From an uncultured Verrucomicrobiota bacterium (lineage in GTDB: Bacteria; Verrucomicrobiota; Verrucomicrobiia; Limisphaerales; UBA9464): DNA of 6,886 nucleotides. The notes under the pieces are model-generated. The model saw nothing but the letters and a program-made list of their open reading frames with translations, did not search any database and was not told where the DNA came from. The stretch is from contig CAIYXO010000470.1 of the NCBI GenBank assembly GCA_903930165.1, positions 1-6,886 on the forward strand. The letters are read 5' to 3'. The position numbers and the translations under genes were made by a program. Of this stretch, positions 1 through 4,237 are shown piece by piece. The first letter of the stretch is position 1, and each line of letters opens with the position of its first letter.

Positions 1-113
1 CCAACCGCCTCATGTTCGCATCGCCCTCTCACGACCTGAGCCGGGTCGTAGGCACCCGCGGCATCCTCCCGACGGTCATGGAACTGGCCCCGGCCGAATC
101 CGAGAAACCCTGA
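1..113 (+). CDS. C-terminal end of an unidentified protein (partial)
   Basis: An open frame enters from the left edge (first whole codon at base 3) and stops at TGA 111-113, giving 36 residues that begin NRLMFASPSHDL and end ELAPAESEKP. The composition (hydrophobic stretches, few rare residues, GC-rich third positions) looks coding, and no other frame competes convincingly. The run of a hydrophobic strand, an SPS turn, a short helix and a GILP segment loosely resembles the last helix and strand of STAS (anti-sigma-factor antagonist) domains, but this is only a resemblance. No motif fixes a function. The start and most of the protein lie outside the window. It is co-oriented with the lipoprotein gene 320 bases downstream. 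Confidence 0.5.
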   Translation, partial: NRLMFASPSHDLSRVVGTRGILPTVMELAPAESEKP

Positions 114-126
114 TCCATCCAGGGCC

Positions 127-142
127 GCCAGGGCTTCCTGGC
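127..142. repeat. Hairpin, 6-bp perfect stem
   Basis: Arms GCCAGG (127-132) and CCTGGC (137-142) flank the four-base loop GCTT. It starts 13 bases after the stop of the left-edge gene. It could help end that transcript, but there is no following T-tract, so terminator function is not supported. Confidence 0.45.
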
Positions 143-183
143 ATCCGGGATTCCTGGGCGGCGATACCGGATTCCCGGCAGAG

Positions 184-247
184 GCCCCGAAGGATTCTGG
201 ATGGTCTTGGAATCCGGGGCATGTCGGCCTCCCAAGGCAGGAGGCCG
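184..247. repeat. Two adjacent strong hairpins, one with a repeat-family arm
   Basis: First hairpin: GCCCC (184-188) and GGATTC (192-197) pair with GAATCC (210-215) and GGGGC (216-220), giving 11 base pairs with a three-base bulge (189-191) and a 12-base loop. Second hairpin, four bases later: CGGCCTCC (225-232) pairs perfectly with GGAGGCCG (240-247) over a seven-base loop. The segment 209-223 (GGAATCCGGGGCATG) matches words in the noncoding DNA around 2525-2535 and 2746-2776, so it is probably a degenerate member of the same repeat family. Its function is unknown; it may be a repeat or part of a structured leader. Confidence 0.5.
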
Positions 248-433
248 GTTGAAGACCTGGGGAGAAGGCTCCCGTGGGACGGCTGTGCCTGCGATTCCAG
301 ATTTCCAGCGGCTTGGCGGCTGGGCGGGGCCGTCCCTTCGGCGGACGTCCGGGCAGGATGCCCGGTTCCCCTTCTCCGCCCCCCCGCGTTCCCGGTTGAG
401 GAGGCGTCGCTTACGGAACAGGATCCGTCCCCC

Positions 434-1195
434 ATGAAACCGTTGTTCCTGATCCTTGCGATCGTCGGACTCGCTGCCTCCGGTTGCCGCACATCCACGA
501 ATGGCGTCCGCGCCGTCTCCGGTTCGCAGACTCGGAACCGCCTGACTCAGGAGGTCCGGACGACCCGCGAACTGGGCTACCTGCTCTACATGCCGAAGGG
601 CAAGGCCCCTTCGCCCGATGGCAAATGGCCCCTCGTCCTCTTCCTCCACGGCGCCGGCGAACGCGGCTCGGACCTCGCCCAGGTCGCGGTGCATGGGCCT
701 CCGAAGCTGGCCGCCTCCGGCAAGGACCTGCCCTTCATCCTCGTCTCGCCGCAATGTCCGCCGGGAGAGGTCTGGGACGCCCGACAACTGGTCGCATTGC
801 TCGACTTCCTGCAGTCCTCGCTGCCGGCGGATCCCCGGAAGACCTACGTCACCGGCCTCAGCATGGGCGGTTACGGAACCTGGGACCTGATCTCCCGCCA
901 CCCCGGGCGCTTCGCCGCGGCCGCACCGATCTGCGGCGGTGGCGAGAGCATCCGCCTCCTGTTGCTGGAACCCGCCCAACGCGAGGCGTTGAAGACGCTT
1001 GCGGTGAGGGTCTTCCACGGCGGCAAGGACGGCGTGGTCCCCCTGGAGGAAAGCCGCCGCATGGTGGAGGCCTTCCGCAAGGCCGGCTGCAGCGGGATCT
1101 CGCTGACGGTGTATCCCGACGCGGGACACGACTCCTGGTCCGAGACCTATTCCGACGCGGGATTCTTCCCGTGGCTGCTCTCCCACTCGCGATGA
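434..1195 (+). CDS. Secreted lipoprotein, alpha/beta-hydrolase (esterase/peptidase-like)
   Basis: This 253-residue protein starts at ATG 434, chosen because it begins a classic lipoprotein signal (MKPLFLIL, then lipobox LAASGC with Cys18 as the lipidated residue). A weak AGGA (420-423) lies ten bases upstream; longer frames into 221 are not protein-like. After a linker the hydrolase fold begins near residue 65. It shows the oxyanion-type HGAGERG loop (72-78), the nucleophile elbow GLSMGG with Ser143, a probable acid at Asp199 (HGGKDGVVP) and a probable base at His232 (AGHDSW), a complete Ser-Asp-His triad in the expected order. This fits the predicted-peptidase/PHB-depolymerase-like esterases (COG4099 style), which are short single-domain enzymes of this size. 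The substrate is unknown; an ester in the periplasm or at the cell surface (carbohydrate ester, polyester or lipid) is plausible. The dehydrogenase gene follows after 82 bases on the same strand. Confidence 0.88.
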   Translation: MKPLFLILAIVGLAASGCRTSTNGVRAVSGSQTRNRLTQEVRTTRELGYLLYMPKGKAPSPDGKWPLVLFLHGAGERGSDLAQVAVHGPPKLAASGKDLPFILVSPQCPPGEVWDARQLVALLDFLQSSLPADPRKTYVTGLSMGGYGTWDLISRHPGRFAAAAPICGGGESIRLLLLEPAQREALKTLAVRVFHGGKDGVVPLEESRRMVEAFRKAGCSGISLTVYPDAGHDSWSETYSDAGFFPWLLSHSR

Positions 1196-1212
1196 GTCGG
1201 ACAGCCGTTTCC

Positions 1213-1238
1213 GATTCCTGATCTCGTGTTCAGGATTC
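1213..1238. repeat. Imperfect hairpin between the hydrolase and dehydrogenase genes
   Basis: TCCTGA (1216-1221) pairs with TCAGGA (1230-1235) over an eight-base loop. After one T-T mismatch, GA (1213-1214) pairs with TC (1237-1238). It sits 18 bases after the hydrolase stop. No T-run follows, so it is not a canonical terminator and read-through into the dehydrogenase gene is possible. The left arm includes the GATTCC word that is common in this window's noncoding DNA. Confidence 0.4.
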
Positions 1239-1277
1239 ACGCGCCCCAGCTCCCTGCTCAAAGCTCTTTGCCCCGAG

Positions 1278-2387
1278 ATGACCCGCACGACACTCGCCGC
1301 CATCGCCTCCGGTTCCGGTTCCTTCTCCATCGAGGAGATCGAGGTCGCTTCCCCCGTCGGGGACGAGGTCCTCGTCGAGATCCGCGCCTCGGGGCTCTGC
1401 CACACCGACCACGCGTCGCTCGGCTGGAAGCGGCCGCTGGTGATGGGGCACGAAGGGGCCGGCGTGGTCCTGGAGACGGGACCAAACGCCACCTCGGTGA
1501 AGCCCGGCGACCGTGTGGTGCTGAACTGGGCGATCCCCTGTGGCGGCTGCCGGCAATGCCGGCTTGGTTCGGCGGTGCTGTGCGAGGTGAGCCGGCCGGC
1601 ACATGTGATGTCGCCGTCCGCGGCCCACGCCCACGCCGAAGGCACCAGGTGGCGCGGCAACCCCGTGGACCGTTCGTTCAACCTCGGGACGCTTTGCGGC
1701 CTCGCACTGGTCCGCCAGGCCGCGGTGACGCGGCTCGAAACCGAGGTCTCCTTCGAGGCGGCGGCGATCGTCGGCTGTGGCGTGATGACCGGATTCGGCT
1801 CGTCGGTGAACGTCGCCCGGGTCCAACCCGGGGACACCGTGGCCGTGGTCGGCTGCGGCGGGGTCGGACTGAACGTGATCCAGGGTGCCAGGGTCGCCGG
1901 CGCCTCGCGCATCGTCGCCCTCGACCTCCACGCCTCGGCGCTCGATCGCGCCCGACGCTTCGGGGCCACGGACGTCGTCCAGGTGGAACGGGACGACCCC
2001 GAACTCGAGAAGGCGGCCGCCGGACTTCACCGGATCCTCGGCGGCGGGGCCGACCACGCGTTTGAGGCGACCTCGATCCCGCGCCTGGCCTTCGCCCCAC
2101 TGAAGCTGGTACGCGACGGCGGCCAGGCGTTCCAGGTGAGCGGCATCAACGACGCGGTCACCGTTCCGATGCCGCTGTTCATGTGGAACAAGCGGTACTC
2201 GACCCCGTTGTACGGCGGCTGCGTCCCGGAGCGGGATTTCCCAAGGATCTTCGCACTGCACGCCTCCGGCGAACTGCTGCTCGACGAACTGGTTTCCCGC
2301 ACCTACCGGCTTGAGGAACTGGGATCGGCCTTCGATGACATGCTGGCGGGCCGCCTGGCCAAGGGCGTGGTCCGGTTCGGCGGCTGA
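1278..2387 (+). CDS. Zinc-dependent alcohol dehydrogenase (medium-chain, class III-like)
   Basis: This complete 369-residue protein belongs to the medium-chain zinc dehydrogenase family, which oxidises alcohols to aldehydes with NAD(P). The catalytic zinc ligands are visible: Cys41 (GLCHTD), His58-Glu59 (GHEGAG) and Cys167 (GCGVMTG). All four structural-zinc cysteines are present at 88, 91, 94 and 102 (CGGC..C.......C). The Rossmann motif GCGGVG (192-197) is followed by Asp216 at the end of the second strand (VALD), which favours NAD over NADP. Length and the long insert after the structural-zinc loop suit the class III/NDMA-dependent-like branch, but the substrate cannot be read from the sequence. 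The start at ATG 1278 gives the normal N-terminus for the family; only GAG directly precedes it and no Shine-Dalgarno is seen. The stop codon (2385-2387) is the loop of a five-base-pair stem, GCGGC (2380-2384)/GCCGC (2388-2392). It may be cotranscribed with the lipoprotein gene upstream. Confidence 0.93.
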   Translation: MTRTTLAAIASGSGSFSIEEIEVASPVGDEVLVEIRASGLCHTDHASLGWKRPLVMGHEGAGVVLETGPNATSVKPGDRVVLNWAIPCGGCRQCRLGSAVLCEVSRPAHVMSPSAAHAHAEGTRWRGNPVDRSFNLGTLCGLALVRQAAVTRLETEVSFEAAAIVGCGVMTGFGSSVNVARVQPGDTVAVVGCGGVGLNVIQGARVAGASRIVALDLHASALDRARRFGATDVVQVERDDPELEKAAAGLHRILGGGADHAFEATSIPRLAFAPLKLVRDGGQAFQVSGINDAVTVPMPLFMWNKRYSTPLYGGCVPERDFPRIFALHASGELLLDELVSRTYRLEELGSAFDDMLAGRLAKGVVRFGG

Positions 2388-2524
2388 GCCGCATCGACGC
2401 GGAAGGGACCGGCAAGCAAATCCGGCGCCCCGGAAGCTTGGCGTTCCGCGCTGGGATCCAATGGCGCCCGGATGGGACCTTCGGCCGAAGTTCAAAACCA
2501 AAGGTGCGCAAGGAGGGAAGAACT

Positions 2525-2556
2525 TCCGGGGCATGGAGTCCCGGCTTCAGCCGGAC
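2525..2556 (+). repeat. Intergenic repeat copy 1 (direct), with a hairpin
   Basis: It begins TCCGGGGCATG (2525-2535, identical to 213-223) and continues with ATGGAGTCCCGG (2533-2544). The segment 2533-2556 matches the minus strand of 2739-2762 at 21 of 24 positions. It includes CCGGCTTCAGCCGG (2541-2554), a self-complementary hairpin. This is a hand alignment; the true element ends are not known. Confidence 0.6.
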
Positions 2557-2600
2557 TTGCCCATTCCCGCCTCATGCGCGTCGGAACTCAGATGGCGCCG

Positions 2601-2662
2601 CGTCGGCGACAAGGCCCCCACATTCTCGGGAATGCCCATGCCGGCGTGGTCGGTCGCCGATG
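2601..2662. repeat. Nested inverted repeat
   Basis: Outer arms TCGGCGAC (2603-2610) and GTCGCCGA (2653-2660) are a perfect eight-base inverted repeat, with an added C-G pair at 2601/2662. Inside is a small hairpin CATTC/GAATG (2621-2625/2630-2634) with loop TCGG. The right part contains GAATGCCCATGCC (2630-2642), found again exactly at 4108-4120. It could be a folded RNA or a palindromic repeat; no known RNA family is recognised. Confidence 0.5.
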
Positions 2663-2684
2663 TCCGCCTCGAGAATCCGTGGAG

Positions 2685-2704
2685 GCCGTGCGTCTCCGCA
2701 CGGC
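2685..2704. repeat. Strong hairpin, 8-bp perfect stem with tetraloop
   Basis: GCCGTGCG (2685-2692) pairs perfectly with CGCACGGC (2697-2704) across the loop TCTC. There is no adjacent T-run on either strand, so intrinsic termination is unlikely. It lies between the nested inverted repeat and the second copy of the intergenic repeat. Confidence 0.55.
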
Positions 2705-2738
2705 GCAGATTCGTTCACGTGGAAGCCTCCCAGTTTCG

Positions 2739-2780
2739 GACCGGCGGAATCCGGGACTCCATACCCCCGGGATTCCTCCG
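2739..2780 (-). repeat. Intergenic repeat copy 2 (inverted), with its own long hairpin
   Basis: Read on the minus strand from 2776, it runs GGAATCCCGGGGGTATGG and on through GAGTCCCGG. The 24 bases 2762-2739 match 2533-2556 with three differences. On its own, GGAATCCGGG (2746-2755) pairs with CCC+GGGATTCC (2766-2776) as ten base pairs with one bulged G (2769). Three more outer pairs follow after one mismatch (2742-2744/2778-2780). Confidence 0.6.
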
Positions 2781-2840
2781 CGAACTCCGCGGCTCGACGT
2801 GCGTCTTCCTCAGGTCTCCCGGCGCTCCACTCCGCGTGGG

Positions 2841-2877
2841 AAAGGAAAAGGCCGGCCCGCGGCATTGCGGGACGGCC
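2841..2877 (-). terminator. Intrinsic terminator of mdh
   Basis: On the minus strand a GC-rich hairpin is followed directly by a T-rich tract (TTTTCCTTT, complement of 2841-2849). The arms are 2850-2860 and 2867-2877: ten Watson-Crick pairs with one central G-A mismatch (2855/2872) and a six-base loop (2861-2866). It begins 24 bases beyond the mdh stop codon, the usual place for a rho-independent terminator, so the mdh transcript probably ends here. Confidence 0.85.
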
Positions 2878-2900
2878 CGGAAACGGACTCCGTCGGAAGC

Positions 2901-3884
2901 TCAGGCGAGCAGTTCGGCGACGAGGGACTTCTCCTCCTTCAGCTCGTTCTCGGTGGCGACGATCTTGGAGCGGCTGAACTCGTCCACGGGCACGTTCGGG
3001 ATGATGCCCCAGCCCTTGCCGCAGCTGCGGATGGGGAAGGAGTAGATCAGGCCCTTCTCGATGCCGTAGCTGCCGTCGGACTCGACGGCGACGCTGAAGC
3101 AGTCGTCGGGATGGGTGGCCGTGGTGAGGGCGCGGACCGTGTCGACGACCGCGTTGGCGGCCGAGGCGGCGGAGCTGAGGCCGCGGGCCTCGATGATGGC
3201 GGCACCGCGCTTCTGGACCGTCGGGATGAAGGTGTCCTTGAACCAGGCCGGCTCGTTGATGACCTGGGTCGCCGGGCGGCCGCCGATGCGCGCGTTGGCG
3301 AAGTCGGGGAACATCGTGGAGCTGTGGTTGCCCCAGATGGCGAGGTTGCTGACCTGGGTCACCGGCACGCCGGCCTTGCGGGCGAGCTGCGAGGAGGCGC
3401 GATTCTGGTCGAGCATGGTCATCGCGAACCAGCGGTCCGACGGGATGTCCTTGGCCGAGTTGCGGGCGATGAGGCAGTTCGTGTTGCAGGGATTGCCGAC
3501 CACGAGCGTGCGGATGTCGGAGGCGGCGTTGCGCTGGATGGCCTGGCCTTGGCCGGTGAAGATGCGGCCGTTGATGCCGAGCAGGTCCTTGCGCTCCATG
3601 CCGGCCTTGCGGGGCACGCTGCCGACCAGCAGGGCCCAGTTCACCCCGCGGAAGCCCTCGTCGAGGCTGGCCGTCGGGACGACGCCCTGGAGGAGCGGGA
3701 AGGCGCAGTCGTCGAGCTCCATCACCACGCCGTTGAGCGCCTTGAGCGCCGGCTCGATCTCGATGAGGTGGAGGATCACGGGCTGGTCCGGACCGAACAT
3801 CGCGCCGGAGGCGATGCGGAAGAGGAGCGAGTAACCGATTTGGCCGGCGGCGCCGGTGACTGCGACACGGATGGGAGTTTTCAT
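2901..3884 (-). CDS. mdh: Malate dehydrogenase
   Basis: This complete 327-residue enzyme interconverts malate and oxaloacetate with NAD in the citric acid cycle, in the cytoplasm. The N-terminal Rossmann motif is TGAAGQIGY (10-18), and Glu42 (LIEIEP) sits where an acidic residue favours NAD. Substrate-binding arginines are Arg92 and Arg98 (PRKAGMER) and Arg162. The catalytic pair is Asp159 (MLDQNRA) and His187 (IWGNHSS). The NP.NTN motif lies at 131-136. Length and the GAAGQIGY signature fit the LDH-like bacterial/cytosolic MDH group rather than the shorter E. coli type. The start at 3884 gives MKTPIRVAVTGAAGQ, the normal family N-terminus; an in-frame upstream extension to 4070 is not family-like. 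No Shine-Dalgarno is visible before the ATG. The gene appears to be transcribed alone: a terminator follows, and the neighbour upstream is divergent. Confidence 0.97.
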   Translation of the reverse strand: MKTPIRVAVTGAAGQIGYSLLFRIASGAMFGPDQPVILHLIEIEPALKALNGVVMELDDCAFPLLQGVVPTASLDEGFRGVNWALLVGSVPRKAGMERKDLLGINGRIFTGQGQAIQRNAASDIRTLVVGNPCNTNCLIARNSAKDIPSDRWFAMTMLDQNRASSQLARKAGVPVTQVSNLAIWGNHSSTMFPDFANARIGGRPATQVINEPAWFKDTFIPTVQKRGAAIIEARGLSSAASAANAVVDTVRALTTATHPDDCFSVAVESDGSYGIEKGLIYSFPIRSCGKGWGIIPNVPVDEFSRSKIVATENELKEEKSLVAELLA

Positions 3885-4237
3885 AGGTAAGAGAAAGGCG
3901 CATAGCCACGCAGAAGCGGGGCGGGGCACGCAAGAAATGCTTTTGACGGCGAGCGCGCCGGCCGCGTTGGGAGGGAACCGTCGCGGCGGTGCGGCGCGAA
4001 GCGCCACGTCCGCGATCGGAGCTTGATGTCCCCGGGCCTGACGGTAGTGAAATCTGCCCGAAGCGAACACCCCGGTCGCTTTTCGCGCCTGATCACCGGA
4101 TCCCCCCGAATGCCCATGCCCGATTCCGTCCCCACCCCAAATTGGCGCAAATCAGACCGCAGAATGCATGCCGGCAGAAACCTGACCGGCTGATGTCGTC
4201 TCCGCATCCGATTTTCCCCCACAAAGTAGAAGACCCC
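3885..4237. other. Divergent intergenic region (mdh / TonB-dependent receptor)
   Basis: This stretch must hold the promoters for both flanking genes, but no -35/-10 pair is convincing on either strand. A tight stem GGCGC/GCGCC with a three-base loop lies at 3993-4005, within what may be the mdh leader. The half nearest mdh is very GC-rich; the part near the receptor (4130-4230) is more AT-rich and is the likelier place for the receptor promoter. A weak AGAAG (4228-4232) lies five bases before the receptor ATG. No RNA gene is recognised. Confidence 0.6.
4108..4127 (-). repeat. Probable degenerate copy of the intergenic repeat
   Basis: GAATGCCCATGCC (4108-4120) is an exact 13-base match to 2630-2642. 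On the minus strand the segment starts GGAATCGGGCATGG, close to the GGAATCCGGGGCATG found at 209-223. It lies about 110 bases upstream of the receptor start, so a regulatory site is an alternative reading. Confidence 0.45.

Larger units (their letters stand above)
114..433. other. Noncoding region with several GC-rich hairpins
   Basis: No plausible gene is seen here; open frames crossing it are arginine/proline-rich shadows. Besides the hairpins listed separately, there are smaller inverted repeats at 260-264/269-273 (GGGAG/CTCCC) and 331-335/343-347 (CGTCC/GGACG). The hexamer GATTCC or its complement occurs four times (149, 170, 209, 293). No T-run follows any hairpin, so none is a canonical intrinsic terminator for the upstream gene. 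No clear -35/-10 pair was recognised. The right end must contain the leader of the lipoprotein gene. Confidence 0.6.
2388..2900. other. Noncoding region between convergent genes, rich in hairpins and repeats
   Basis: No credible gene is seen; frames through this stretch are arginine/proline/serine-rich and not conserved-looking. Besides the elements listed separately it contains a perfect 12-base palindrome, CTTCGGCCGAAG (2479-2490), and a short stem CCGCG/CGCGG (2778-2782/2788-2792). Only the right-most hairpin has a T-tract on either strand (minus), marking the mdh terminator. No terminator for the dehydrogenase gene was found. Confidence 0.65.

Noticed and set aside
29..1969. Antisense open frame of 646 codons across the lipoprotein and dehydrogenase genes
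   Set aside because: It is in codon register with the lipoprotein gene and open because of GC bias. The sense strand encodes clear families with complete active sites, and the antisense product has no recognisable fold.
2380..2392. Stem with the dehydrogenase stop codon in its loop as a terminator
   Set aside because: It has only five base pairs with a three-base loop and no T-tract; probably a by-product of GC-rich codons.
1230..2534. Minus-strand frame of 434 codons over the dehydrogenase
   Set aside because: It is a register-aligned shadow of a well-supported zinc dehydrogenase.
2472..3890. Plus-strand frame of 472 codons over mdh
   Set aside because: It is a register-aligned shadow of mdh; the composition (Gly/Asp/Arg/Val) is typical of the antisense of a GC-rich gene.
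3943..3948. TTGACG as a -35 box
   Set aside because: It is on the + strand with no acceptable -10 at 16-18 bases, and about 290 bases from the receptor start; no matching box was found for mdh.
3885..4070. N-terminal extension of mdh to an upstream ATG at 4070
   Set aside because: The extra 62 residues are Arg/Ala/Pro-rich and not part of the MDH family; the ATG at 3884 gives the standard N-terminus right before the NAD motif.
4142..4170. TTGGCG ... TGCATG as a promoter for the receptor
   Set aside because: Spacing is 17 bases but the -10 match is poor. It is possible but too weak to annotate as a promoter.
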